Positions 22,203-34,310 of a stretch of 64,000 nucleotides of DNA are shown here, piece after piece. This DNA is from Tachypleus tridentatus. Taxonomy: Eukaryota > Arthropoda > Merostomata > Xiphosura > Limulidae. How positions within the stretch are numbered: the stretch's first letter is position 1; each line of letters opens with the position of its first letter. The translations under genes were made by a program, and so were the position numbers. The notes beneath the pieces were generated by a model. It was not told the origin of the DNA and searched no databases. It saw only the letters and a list, made by a program, of their open reading frames with translations. The DNA lies in assembly GCF_004210375.1 (NCBI RefSeq), contig NC_134825.1, positions 63,665,558-63,729,557 on the forward strand, given 5' to 3'.

Positions 22203-24447
22203 GCTGGTTCTAAGTATCCCTAATGTGTTCTTATCGATAATGCTAAATAATTTTCTATGGCTGTGATAAAATAAAAACTCTAATGCCAGCTATTGGTAAG
22301 GAAGATACTTACGACTTTAATTTACAGTTTTTCCTATATGAATTAAAATAAACAAATTTACTCAACTTAAGGGTTTTTTTGTCTTTCTAATTATTTGCAA
22401 AGCTATTAAGCGTATAATTAATTCGAGAACAGGTGAGTTGTAGATATTACAGAAAAAATTATCTTAAGTATAGTATGTTTTAATACAAAAAGTAAACTTA
22501 TGTTTATACTTTTAATTGTACACTTTATTATAAGTCTGTAGTCGAAAAGTTGAACTATTACAAATACTTTCGTATGGTGTGAAAAGATTAACCAACGTTT
22601 TTACTCATTTTGTTATTTTCAGTACGTAAGAAACAGTAACGTTTCATATAATCAGTTCAGTTAGATAATGAATAACCGACGATTGCTTTTAATTCCTTTT
22701 ATCTAAACTGTTTATACACCAAATCACTTGTGTTTCAATGACTATGATGAATACGGGATTTTGTGTATTTGAGTCAACAAAATGTTTACAATATTTCAGT
22801 TAATTTCGTTAATTACTGACTTTCGAACAAGATAATGCGTGAATCTATGAGATTTGACAAAATTGGGGAATGAATTGTTTCACGTTCACTTTATTGCGCG
22901 TGATTACTCTACGGTCGCTATTTTCAAACTTGTTCGTTAAACCAGCTGCATAATGGACAGAATGGCAACAGATCATTTCATAGAAGAATAAATCTTGGCT
23001 CCTGGTTACGAAATACGATAGAATGTTAAGCGGAATCCGTTATTTGTACAACAGAAAATTGAAAACGCATCTGATTTGGCAAAAAAAAAGAATACGTTCT
23101 CACAAGTCACTGAAACCGTATAGCTATTTTGAGGAAGGATGGATGCTAGGAAAACACCAAAGGGTGGCGGATAATGAGAGCGAAAATTGTGTAGTTCAGT
23201 CGGAGGTGACAATATCATTGTGTCAGCGAACAAGCGCACAACATATGTTTGTCTTGACCACAATAGATCTGTTATAGGTTGGATATTTGAATTTGTTACA
23301 GACTATGTTGACTTGACGTCATACAAGTTTTGGTTTTTATATCTCAGTTATTATCTGTTCATTATCTTGTTGAGGTAAATTTATTGATTAAGATATTTCA
23401 TTAGTAATTACCTGTGTCACAATTTTTCACCAGTGTAGAACTAGTCTTGCCTATAGATTTCAATTCAACCAGCACTTTGAGACAAGCTACGATATTGAAT
23501 TCACAACTGCTTGCTGACGTACTATTTGTAAATCATTTGAAAGTCATACCTGTTGACAAATGAGTACGAAAATACCAAAATACCTCCCAGCCTTTTGTTA
23601 AACATAAGTCATAATCGAGATGAAAACGAGGAACTATTCATGAAGTAACCTGTTTATTGTATTATTATAAGTTTGATCTACAGTCAGGGTATATTGTGTT
23701 AACTATAAAACACTTTCTGTTTAATATAAATTTTACTATTGAAAACCGAAGGGTTACTTGCACTAAGTAAAAGTAGTACAATATGAATCTTATAGTAATT
23801 AAGTTGCACCATTTATCAGCTGATTAACATGTAACTCCTACTTCAATAACTTTAAAATAAATTTTCACTGAGCGTGGAAGTTAAGTTGTTTTTTACCAAA
23901 GTAAAATGTGCATGAAAAGGTGTAAAGTTTGTGTACTATAAAAATAGAGTAAATATAATCCATTTGTTTTAACATTACGTCTACCTCTTCAGCCTTCGGT
24001 CTTTTTTTTTTTTCATTGTGGTTGACATTGTCATAAATCTTGCTGAAAACCTTTAAATTACATATGTTTAAACCTTTAAAGGTATGTAAGAAAAAAATAC
24101 TATTTTTTTAACTTTTCAAACTAGGTTTAATCATATTTCACAACTTAAATGCAAACTTGATGGTTTAGTTTACTTTCTTTAATTTTATCTTATTTGTATG
24201 ATTTATTTAAATTTAAATTCTAATCAGAATCAGGTCAAACCCAAGTTATTAATTTTATTCAAACTTCTCTGAGTGTTTTGAAAATTCTTTGTAGTTTTTG
24301 TTTGTTTTCACCCAAGTACTCAGCATTAAAGAATGTGTTTAATATTACAGTGCTCTATAACAGTAGTTTGTTTGGCTCAGTTATCTATGAAATGTGATGC
24401 ACTTTAGCTATGAAGATATCTAAAGTCTCCCCTCCCGCACTGATTAG
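22203..24447 (+). other. Putative GC-AG intron of synaptotagmin (2245 bp)
   Basis: Begins gctggttctaagtat and ends cccgcactgattag. Three AG acceptors within 17 bp (24447, 24453, 24459) all preserve phase. The first gives VIEALDLGTISENG, the best fit to the C2A consensus because it restores the loop-1 Asp. The intron contains the open frames near 23006-23378, which look like chance. Confidence 0.7.
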
Positions 24448-24758
24448 CTCTAGATTTAGGAACAATATCAGAAAACGGGTTTAACGATCCTTACGTCAAA
24501 GTTACTTTGATACCGGAAGTCGATACAAAAACCAGACAAACTGATATCCAGCGCAACTCTTCGGACCCAGTGTTCGACGCAACTTTCAAGTTCCCGGTAT
24601 CGTATGACGACCTCCCAGGAAAGGTCCTCTTATTGCAAGTCTTCGACTACGACAGATTCTCGAGAAACGACGTCACCGGTGAGGTTCGGGTACAAATGTG
24701 TGATGTTGACATTACTTCTGAGGTAGAAGTTTGGAGTGAAATTTCTAAGACAGATAAG
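24448..24758 (+). CDS. Synaptotagmin exon: most of C2A
   Basis: Encodes LDLGTISENGFNDPYVKVTL through the loop-3 motif VFDYDRFSRND to an end at DITSEVEVWSEISKTDK, then a donor aag/gtatg in phase 0. Comparing with Syt1-type C2A, the loop-1 Asp (in ALDL), the DPYV Asp and all three loop-3 Asp residues are present. The second loop-1 Asp is replaced, most likely by Ser (in GTISEN). Calcium and phospholipid binding by this domain is therefore plausible though perhaps weakened (inference). Confidence 0.92.
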
Positions 24759-26303
24759 GTATGAAAAATGAACCTTAATTTCTGAAAGCATGAGTGATAC
24801 ATTTTTTTTTTCTTATAGGAAAATAAAAGGTTCGTAATTTGAAAATAGTTTTATTCAGAAATAAATTAAACATTGTTAAAGACTGGGATAATTTGAATTA
24901 AAAATATGTTAAATTTGTTTTTATATACATTACATAAGATATTTTACGTTGCAAATGGAAAGAGAATACTGTAACGTATATATAATGGCTTAAAGTATTC
25001 TTATTGTTTCATACTATATCCTTGTAATTTTAGTATAAATAACTCGGAAAATTTTGGTTTTTGATAAGGTTTACGTTAACGTTCCTTCTCGTGAATATTA
25101 CCTCTTAAACAGTTTCAAAATGAGCTTTAGGAACGAAGAAACTACACATGTACCACAAAAAGAAAGTGAGGTTTTACAACAATACTCAGTTAAAATGCTT
25201 AAGAACATACTATGATTTTTTCATAATGTTCTAAATTTCATTTTAGAATACTCTCAGGAAAATGCAGAGATAGCCAGTTATTTCTCTTTGTGTTATTACA
25301 TCGCTGTACTTATGGAATGTGACGATTTTTCAAGTAATGAAAATACAACCTCTTGTATTCAGAAAAGAACTTGCTTGGCAACCGAAACAAAATATTATAA
25401 TTTTCAATAGGAAAGACCTTAAGTAACATGAATCCCGAATTAACAGTTATATGTTTTGAATCTTACTGCAAAGTCATCGAGGGACGTTTTAAATAGTCAT
25501 AAATAGCTTAAAAGAAAAACTCCATGTTAATGACCAGTGAAAACGTAACTTTAAAATTATGGTTGACTCTTCGGTGTTGCATACTGACCTCTCCGTTTGA
25601 AAGTTAATTAGAATAGACATGTTAACAACATCATTAAACACTATGAAAACTCTTACTCTTCATTCTTGTTGGAAAATAATTAACATCAGTGTAATAATTA
25701 CACTTACCATTCCGAGTTCTTATACATCACACTAATTTTAAAAAGTTAAAAAATCATTTCAAATATTTGGACCCTGATGCTGGTTTTAACCTACCTTCAG
25801 ATTTTATACACAAGAATTTACGAATCCATAAATTTTCCAAAAGATGGCATTTCATCATGTGAAAGTTTATTGTTTCGTTATGATGTCCATGTTAAGTCTA
25901 TCAACATAATGAACCAGTTTTTAATTTAAATACTCCATAATTTCTTAGTAATTAAAACAATGAAGTAAAATTTAACAGGCTTATGTTTGTTACGTACTTC
26001 AGATATTGTTGAAAGGCCAATAATAATGACTTGTAAAGTAATAAATTATATATATATATATATATCATGAAGTGTTGATGTCACATATACAGCAGAATAC
26101 CCAGTTATTTTTATTGTTTTTAGGACGACACTCTGCCTTCAAAACACGTTAGATTTTGAGACTATATACGTGCTTTAAAGTCTGTGGACGCTTTACATAC
26201 ATGTTTACATGTTTTCTATTTACATGTTTATTACAGCAAGTATACTAAGATTTTCTACATTTATAACATGCATTGTTATCCTGCTTCTTTTGATCTTTTA
26301 AAG
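24759..26303 (+). other. Synaptotagmin intron (1545 bp)
   Basis: GT donor (gtatgaaaaa) and AG acceptor (tgatcttttaaag). Contains an AT microsatellite near 26045-26066; otherwise unrecognised. Confidence 0.85.
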
Positions 26304-26424
26304 GAGTCACTAGACAGACCGGAAATCCTCATATCCCTCAGTTACTTGCCCTCTGCTGGTCGATTGACTGTGGTTGTCTTGAAAGCTTCAAATTTAACAG
26401 TTCCAAATTCAAAAGAACTACCAG
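26304..26424 (+). CDS. Synaptotagmin exon: inter-C2 linker and start of C2B
   Basis: Encodes ESLDRPEILISLSYLPSAGR and LTVVVLKASNLTVPNSKELP, the conserved opening strands of a synaptotagmin C2B domain, and ends in phase 1 at ccag/gtaagaac. In loop 1, where calcium-binding C2B domains have an Asp (KKMD in Syt1), this protein has Asn (TVPN). Confidence 0.92.
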
Positions 26425-26798
26425 GTAAGAACTTAGAAGGTGTAATACTTAACATAGCTATTTCCAGAGGCAGCTTTCTCTGGTCATTTCAAATCACGAT
26501 TCTATTATTTTGCCATAGAAGGACTCGCTTTTATGAGTGACAGAATATTATGTGTTTTTGTTTATTTTTAAGTATGGCATTTGGTTTGTTTAATATTATA
26601 ATGTGTTTAGACACTTTTTTCTTATAATTTCGTGTTTTTTGTATGTTTTTCTTTTTTCAGATCTGCTTGTTTATCATACATAGTTTTAATTATTTGTTTA
26701 TCAATACTAATTAGTTAGTATTAATTGACTGATTTACTTTGACCAGACAGGACTGGTTTGAGGCTGTTTCTTTTCTCTCTCTTTCTTTTTGAATTTAG
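26425..26798 (+). other. Synaptotagmin intron (374 bp)
   Basis: GT donor (gtaagaac, close to consensus) and a long pyrimidine tract before the acceptor (tttttgaatttag). No elements inside. Confidence 0.9.
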
Positions 26799-27100
26799 AC
26801 ACATACGTAAAAGTGACCCTCGTCTTTAAAAACAGGAAGACAAAAAAGAAGAAGACGGCGAAGAAAAGAAAGTCTAATAATCCTGTGTGGAACGAAGCTT
26901 TGAGTTTTGACATGCCAGAAGACGGCTTGAAACACTGTCATCTGGCTGTCAACGTTATGAACTGTCACCATAGCAACATGTCTCTGATTGGATCTTGTGT
27001 TATTGGAATGGATGAGCATGGCAGGGGTGCAACGCACTGGCAAGATATGTTTCATAATCCACGTAAGACTATAGCGATGTGGCATGGACTACACATATGA
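26799..27100 (+). CDS. Synaptotagmin terminal exon: C2B and WHxL C-terminus
   Basis: Completes C2B from DTYVKVTLV to the stop TGA at 27098-27100. A very basic strand (KNRKTKKKKTAKKRKS) occupies the position of the phosphoinositide-binding polybasic patch. The loop-3 calcium ligands are gone: NVMNCHHSNMS stands where calcium-binding members have a DYDxxxxND pattern. Only the Asp of DTYVKV remains. The end, HGRGATHWQDMFHNPRK then MWHGLHI, keeps the family's C-terminal WHxL motif and resembles the end of Syt12-type proteins. The five visible exons sum to 477 codons without a break. Assignment to synaptotagmins is secure; the Syt12 affinity versus the insect Syt-alpha/beta groups is tentative. 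Confidence 0.93.
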
Positions 27101-27420
27101 CAACTTGACTGATGAAAACAGATTATTTATATCACATAACCTGCTGCGAATTCGAGATAAATTTGTTTATGGTAAAAAGTTATGTGTATATGCTGTAGAA
27201 AATGTGTTTAGAACCATGTATTGAATATACTAATAAGCAAATTGTATAACTCGCCAGTGGACTATATGTAGATACTGCTACTTTAGTGCCCTCTGCCGTC
27301 TGGAAATAGAAACGATTTTAATATGACTTTATTTGCAGTGTAACTTCATATTTTGCTTTCGATATTATATTAGTGGCTGAAATGAATAAATCTGTATTAT
27401 GGAATCCTCTATTACACATG
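27101..27420 (+). other. Likely synaptotagmin 3' UTR
   Basis: A canonical AATAAA at 27385-27390 lies 285 bp after the stop and is the first one present. The transcript end is inferred only. Confidence 0.45.
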
Positions 27421-30377
27421 CATATATAATAAAAAATCTGTTGTGCGATCTGGCATAATTCTAAAACCAAAATGTATTAAATATTGATAATATGATATTA
27501 GTACTAGTTTTACATGAACGTACTAAACATCGCCACTGCTACGTTCATAGAGTTTTGTATTCTTCAAAAATTTATTCTTGATATTGTGCATCTTTTAATC
27601 ACCAAACTCTCCTCCGCCCTCTATCGTCCAGTAGCTTTTTGAATTTCCTCTGAGCATTCGCTCAAACAGGGTTATTTTTCATGTTTTAAACCTTAACGTA
27701 TCATATTACGCAAACATACTTTTTGTTTTCCACATCACTGGTACTTATTTTAAATAATAAAATGGTTATTGAACGTTCCCATGTTCACTTACAGATATAG
27801 ACCATGAGTTTAGACACTGCTCTAGTCCATTCTAGTTTAACTTCTCATTGCCACCAGATATAATCTCTAATTAATCATTCTTGATATATTCTCCATTACA
27901 AAATAATTTATGTTTATTCATCTTGTCCAGAGACAAAATCGTTAATAACAAATGTATGTCAAAAGTAACACAAGGTTTATTTTTTCGGTAACGTATCGTT
28001 TATAAGTTTATTTTTTAATTTATATATGAAGATTTCTTCGTTCCATTCTTGAATTATTTAAATTGTGTAATAATGTATTATTGAATTTTATTTATTCTAT
28101 TATATTGTATTAATGAATTTTATATGGCTTATTTTTATGCATGAAAATTCCGTTTTCGAATTTATTTTTCATATTTTATTCTGTTCTTGGATTATATTCA
28201 ATACATTTTCCCATATCAAAAACACATTATCTGTATGTACTAGGACCATATGATGTACAGTTGAAATTCTTCATCCAAAGTGAACACTTATTTAAACCAA
28301 TTGGTGGTGTATTTTGTGTTTACTCCAAGTTCAAAGTTTTAGTAACTTTGATTCCAAATAAGTATTTTACAATGCCAAAATTTGTCTGGTATTCAAATGA
28401 GTAGATATAAAATATATCAATAGGATACGTAGTATATGTGGTTGCTCATAGATAGTAGTCTATTAAAGCTAAGATAGCACCTCTGAATAAATTACTTGTC
28501 ATTGTCCCATTTATGTGACGAACTGGATTTGCTAAAAATGCATAATAGATAAATATATATATATGTGTGTGTGTATGTACGTGTATAAACATTTGTAAAT
28601 CATACTTTTGACTCTTTAACAACATTTAAGTGTCTATAAATTAATGTTTAATTCGATTGTATTAATAAGTTAGTTAATAGATGATTAGAATTTAAATTTT
28701 GGTTTTAGGGAAACGTGAATTAATGGATTACTTACTTAAAAATGAACGACACTGCTCCTTTGAAACTGTGATATTAATTTTCGTTATTCCTTGACTATTT
28801 TAAAAATTAAAAATAATTATCCATGGTTTAAAATTATTCATTATTAATTTATCCTATTATTGTTTATTGTAATAATCGTATTGTACGCCTGGTTGGAGAG
28901 TACGTTTTGTCCATTATATCTATATAATAATAATAATACACTCATACGTGAGTTTGTTATGGAAATGCACGCGCATGCGTATGTAGAGAAAAGTGCGCGC
29001 GCATTATTATTACAGACAAAACTAAGTATTGCTGTAATAAACTACCTGAGACCCGCAAGATATTTGCACTCAGATTAGAGTCTTTATTGCAACGGAATTT
29101 CTTTACATGCAGGATTGCTAGAATAATACAAAATAATTCTAATCGCACACATCGAAATCTTGTCATACTATAATTCTGCTGTTGGTATGTCTTATAAGCA
29201 TGCGCAGTAAGAATTTTGCTCACAAAAACAGTGCAAGTGCCTGTCTTTACCACGAAATTTAAGTTTCAGTTTCCTGTGCCAGAGACATGGAAGGTTCAAC
29301 CAACAAGTCATTACAACTGCTGTATGAAAGAAGGAATAACAAAACAAAAAGGTGGTTGTAAATATTATTTATTAACCATTTAGTAAAGTACCATTAAAAC
29401 TTGAAATTTTCAAAAAGGTCTGACTTTAGGTCCTACATAACTTACGTATAGATAGTATTAAGCACAGTACAGTTTAGTCCTAACTAAACTCATGCAAAGA
29501 AACTTGCACGGAACTATGTAAATTTATCTCATTATTGAACTTAGGCCTAAAATTAATTAAGACCCCGATTACATTTAGTTTGTGTTTATTCTTCAACTCT
29601 TGTATTTAAAGAAACGTTATTGAAATGAAGGTACTGATCTGACAGCTTACGTTTTTTCGGGTCTCTACTAAGAAATATATTTTCCATGTAGCTTTGTGTG
29701 TGTACTGTTATTATAATTGCCAAATTTTGGAAACTTGTAATTACAGTGTATTGTATTGCGTCGTTGGAATATTAAGATGTATTGTTTCAGTGTTTTGTAC
29801 CTGAATTTTACCGTAGATATCCTTATATTTGAAGACACTACGTTACAGATGACTTAAATAATAACAAGTAAAATTATTAATTACAGTGTAACATAACTGA
29901 GATCAATATTCCTTCATCTTCCTTATTGGATGTTAAGAGATCAATAGGATGTTTGTAGGCAAGATGGTGTAGTGATGTGGAAACTTCTCAAACGTTACAT
30001 CTTGTCATTAATCAGGAATGGTGTAAGTTGTAGGGGGTGACTGTATGTGAATATTCCTTGTATGAGTTAATTTGACGATAAGAAGCAATGAATTAATCGA
30101 ACGTTATACGTATAATAACAATTCCTCCACTTTTAAAGGAATCATCTAATCCCTTGCGTTACCATTTGCTACAACAGTGGAAACTGCTGCACAAGGCTAC
30201 ACCACCTTTAATTTTTACTATTTCAAGAAATTGCGTGACATTATGATAGTTGGATCATAAGATCTACTAACTATACGATAGTTACAACTGAAGTGTAACA
30301 ACTGTGATTTTAAATGGTTCTTGAAATCGTGGAAGAGATTCTGTATGTGCGTATCAGAATATTTTCAGTAACTGCAG
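27421..30377. other. Intergenic, nothing recognised
   Basis: AT-rich. A short AT/GT microsatellite lies at about 28553-28580 and an ATA/ATAA run near 28921-28938. Overlapping frames on both strands at 28860-29253 have no recognisable domain. Confidence 0.4.
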
Positions 30378-30499
30378 GCCCCCCCCCGCTAATAAAACGG
30401 TAAGTCTACGGATTTACAACGCTAAAATTAGGGGTTCGATTTCCCTTGGTGGACTCAGCAGATAGCCCGATGTGGCTTTGCTATAAGAAAACACACACA
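30378..30499 (+). repeat. SINE, Val-tRNA-like family, ATAAGAAAACAC-tail subfamily
   Basis: A run of C (cccccccccgct), then acggtaagtctacggattta, acaacgctaaaattagggg, ttcgatttcccttggtggac and the tail gctttgctataagaaaacac. It ends in a CA repeat and is followed by about 55 bp also found after the copy at 35875. Confidence 0.85.
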
Positions 30500-30552
30500 C
30501 TCTTCAAAGTTATTTGGTCTTATTGTAACTAAATAAACAAGGGTTTGATGTT
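30500..30552 (+). repeat. 3' flank shared with 35998-36052
   Basis: Sequence from tcttcaaagttatttggtct to gtttgatgttt matches the 3' flank of another SINE copy at 35998-36052 with about two differences. Confidence 0.85.
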
Positions 30553-30678
30553 TTGCCCCCCTCTAGTACAGCGGTATGTCTCCGGATTTACAACGCTAAA
30601 TCAGGGGTTCGATTCCCCTCGGTGGGCTGAGCAGATAGCCCGATGTGGCTTTGCTATAAATAAAAACACAAACACAGT
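30553..30678 (+). repeat. SINE, Val-tRNA-like family, intact head
   Basis: Head gccccc...agtacagcggtatg, B box gggttcgattcccctcggtg, body agcagatagcccgatgtggc, tail gctataaataaaaacacaaa. It directly abuts the shared flank of the preceding copy, in the same orientation. The open frame 30545-30733 is the SINE. Confidence 0.88.
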
Positions 30679-33600
30679 AACTGCAGATTATTCACTGCTT
30701 TTCCTATTATCGACATTCCCAGTTGACGTTTAGTTTCATATAACTATTTAGATATACTAATTACGTGTTTTGCACTTAATTGCTAATAAGCAAATAAGAG
30801 TTGAATGTAAGAAGTATTTTCTTTCTTACAACTAATAGGAACAATAACAATATGTTCATATAGTAATGTGTAGTTGAACTTTGCTATTATTATAAGGGAA
30901 AGTTCTTGTTTGTTTGTTTTTTCGCAGGATAAATAATGAAAACGCATCACATTTTATATCAAATATTAAAAACACTTAATAAAGTAAAATGAAAAACAAA
31001 AACTAGTGATGAAATACCTAAACACAAGTTTCAATTTCGAGCAAAAGTCAAAAACCTTAACATTTCATTGGTTTTAAAATCAAACCTCTTAATAAAATAT
31101 TTCTCAAACAAGTCTTCTTTGAGACCAAAGTTTTTATTAGAAAGCACTTGTAGCACGATCCTTACGAAGAATAAAACCGTCATAATTGATGTGTGATTTG
31201 AAACATGCATAATCTATCAATGATGTTTAATTATACCGCTCTTGTGCGTAAAGCACGTAAAGACTTCTATTTTGTTAGTTGGAAATGATTTAGCAGCTTA
31301 AATATTATTTTAATTGACATTTTATTACAATAGAAGTTTCTTAATGTGACATTTTAGAACTGTCAATGATATTAAAAGGTTACTGTCACTTTGTGTTAAT
31401 GATTTCTTGATTTAAAATTTTTCTTTGATAAAAATAAGGTTTTATTATATAAATTATATCATAAAATAAAACTGATAGAAATGTTGTTTTATAATTTTCA
31501 ATGAAAACATGAGTTTCTTATTTTTTTTTATAAAAGCTTCAACAATTGATATAAATATCTCATTTTAAAAAAATAAATTATAAACGGTCTTTTTTTTAAA
31601 AGCCGAAACTATAAAATAGGTTTAGCGTTATATTAGTAACTCTCAGAGTTAGTCTTTTAAGCATCCGAACAATTGTTTTTTTAATTATATATAGCCGAAA
31701 CGATTGAGATATAATAATTAATATTCGTGTTCAAAAGAACAGTTGAGACTATGTGTTGTAGCCTAAAAGCTACAAGTAACTTTAAAATATATGTTTAACA
31801 AACTAATCTATCCAGTTTAAAAATAGTAAGCATGCTTATCGAAACCAGGCAACCTGTAAACGTTTATCTTGCGAAACGAATCTAACCAATCTATAAACAG
31901 TAAGCATACAACCTAGTTTGTAAACAGTAAGCGTACTAAACTAATCAAACCAGCTTGTAAACATGCTATCCAAATCTTCAAGGAATAAACATATTAAACC
32001 AATTGAAAAGTAATTAACACACTAAATGAAAACAACGAGTCTAAAAATAGTAAACATAGTAAAAGTTCTTGCCCAGTCGTAAAGAGGTAAATAAACATAA
32101 TTAAATATCTTTAACTTAGCCAACAAACCTCACAGTAGTTAGATCAAATCTGGTCAGTAGTATAGTGATAAGGAACGTAGACGAATCTAGCCAGTTTCAC
32201 CAGGTAAGCTTATCTTTGGAAACTGCATATAAATAATGGAAACTATAATAAAAGCACTACTCTATAATAAAAAGTCTTAAAAGAAATAAAATATGCTTAA
32301 GAAATAACAAATTGACATATTTTATAATTTCTAACAAAATATACGTGAAAAAATGACGTAACATTTAGTACAATTTGTTTCTCGTAATTCTAAGAACTGT
32401 GTGTTACATGTTCGTTTTGCTCTGTAGTGTGAGAGTGAATTTCTACAGCGATTGAAAAGCAATTAATAACATTCAAAGCCTGGTAACAGGATTGTAAACA
32501 AAATCTTATGTATCAATACTTTAAAAAAAATTTGGAACTAAGTTAAGCCACGCTACTAAAAAAAGATTATTTTATAAACTGCAAGTTTTGTGTTTATTGG
32601 GTCTTTCTCGCGGAAATGGAATGATTTGTGTGTAATTTCATTATATTGGTTAGATATGTTTTAAAACCCATTACTTACATACACTGGTGTAATGTGGTTT
32701 GTAGAACTTGTTTAGAAATACTTTATCATATACTTTTACTGTCAATTTTTTTTTATCAAAGTATCTATGATGTATGCAATGTTTATTTCTGAAGTCAACA
32801 CACACGTACATATATACCCCTATGGTGTTATAGAAAATATACACAAGTTTATATGAAATAATTTATTGTTTTAGTGTAATTATACCTATATAATTATTCC
32901 CACACTAATTCACAGAAACGAAGGACTGTATAACAATGTGCAATAATGATTGCGGGTACGATTATATTGACGTTTCTGGACACTATTGTGATTACTAGGC
33001 TAAATAAGTCGCTTTAATGGCTGTCTCAACCTGTAAAGTACGCCCTGATGTGTGCAGTATCAGATATTTTCTAGTAGCAAGCTTCTTCCTATTAACGTAA
33101 CTTTTCTGACTGATATCATTTTGAATAATTGAGTAGGTGCTCGAACACCCGGATGTAGCATGATTGTAATATAGCCAGCTCGTTCGCCGCAACCTGATAC
33201 ATTCAATGAATTTTTATGTGTACATGTTTGTGTGAATTATAGATATTGTACTGGTATACAAGCTTCCAGGCTGCAATTTGCTGAACTGTACGTATGAAAC
33301 TTGTACAAAGTGTACAATATTTTAAAGTTAATTTTAAAACAAAGATAACAAAGGGAAAGAACTCGCGTGATTTTTATGTGTGTGTGAATACTTAAAAAGA
33401 AAACTCAGTAAAAAAATTCGGTTGAAGTTTTCCGGTAAAAATAGTCATGATACCACACGATAAAATGTGTCGACTTTTATACACAACCAAGTATTCCAAA
33501 GGAAAGAAATTAGACTTGTTTCATTCCACTCCGAATGTGCTTGTTCGTCAGCAACTGAATAAACCTTACAATGTGAAGAATTATAATTGTATACAAACAT

Positions 33601-33814
33601 TATAGATGTTAATGGTTGGAATTTCTTTTTCTGTATATTTAATTATACAGCAATATGTAATAAAGCATTTAATGTCGTATCCAATTGATGTGGTTTGGTT
33701 ATTTGTGTTTTTGATGCACATCCAAAGTAAAGTTTAAATACTCAATTAATTTTATCCACATAATACTAAACTTCTTGACGTCGTATAGATTAGTCATAGT
33801 ATTTTAAATATTTA
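30679..33814. other. Intergenic, nothing recognised
   Basis: AT-rich. A loose repetition of cca(g)tttgtaaacagtaagc-like phrases occurs at about 31800-32060. The minus-strand frame at 32995-33192 has no recognised features. Confidence 0.4.
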
Positions 33815-34050
33815 AACCTCACGCGAGAGCTATCTGTTCTAGCCGTCCGACTGGTTAAGGGGAAAGCAGGTAATCGACACAACCCACTCCCTGGGCTACT
33901 TACTCTTTTACCAACAAATAATGGAATTGGCTGTTACATTATATTGCTTCCACAGCTGAAGGGATGATCATGTTTGGTGGGGCGGGGATTGAACCAATGA
34001 CCCTAAAATAGCGAGTCGAATGCCATAAACACTAGCCCTACATCCACTAG
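33815..34050 (-). repeat. SINE, Thr-tRNA-like family, internally deleted
   Basis: Tail-body order is acgcgagagctatctgttct, agccgtccgactggttaagg, then caccaaca-type body, B box complement (gggattgaaccaatgaccct) and head. A short deletion removes part of the attta-gcagtgtaag segment. Confidence 0.75.
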
Positions 34051-34078
34051 TCGCCGCAATCCTCTTTAGACAGTTTCG

Positions 34079-34310
34079 TTTGAATTTCGCATAAAGCTAC
34101 TCTAGGGCTATCTGCGCTAGCCGTCCCTAATTTAGCAGTGTAAGACTAGAGGGAAGGCAGCTAGTCATCACCACCCACAGCCAACGAATAGTGGGATTGA
34201 CCGTCACATTATAATGCCCCCACGGGTGAAAGGACGAGCACCTTTTGTGCGACTGTGATTTGAACCCACGACCCTCAGAGTACGAGTCGAACGCCTTAAC
34301 CCGCCGGGCC
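34079..34310 (-). repeat. SINE, Thr-tRNA-like family, in tandem with the previous copy
   Basis: Well conserved from ttgaatttcgcataaagcta to the head complement gaacgccttaacccgccggg. It lacks the gggctactcttttacc segment (a deletion of about 25 bp). Same orientation as the copy 30 bp to its left. Confidence 0.85.

Noticed and set aside
23006..23378. Overlapping 63-85 codon frames on both strands in an intron
   Set aside because: They lie inside the inferred synaptotagmin intron and have no domain, repeat or splice signal; likely chance.
26795..27085. 96-codon minus-strand frame
   Set aside because: It is the antisense shadow of the synaptotagmin terminal exon.
28860..29253. Overlapping frames of 72 and 98 codons on opposite strands
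   Set aside because: No recognisable motif; composition matches the surrounding non-coding DNA.
30553..30626. Functional tRNA gene (Val-like)
   Set aside because: It is the head of a repeated SINE; no paired 7-bp acceptor stem is evident.
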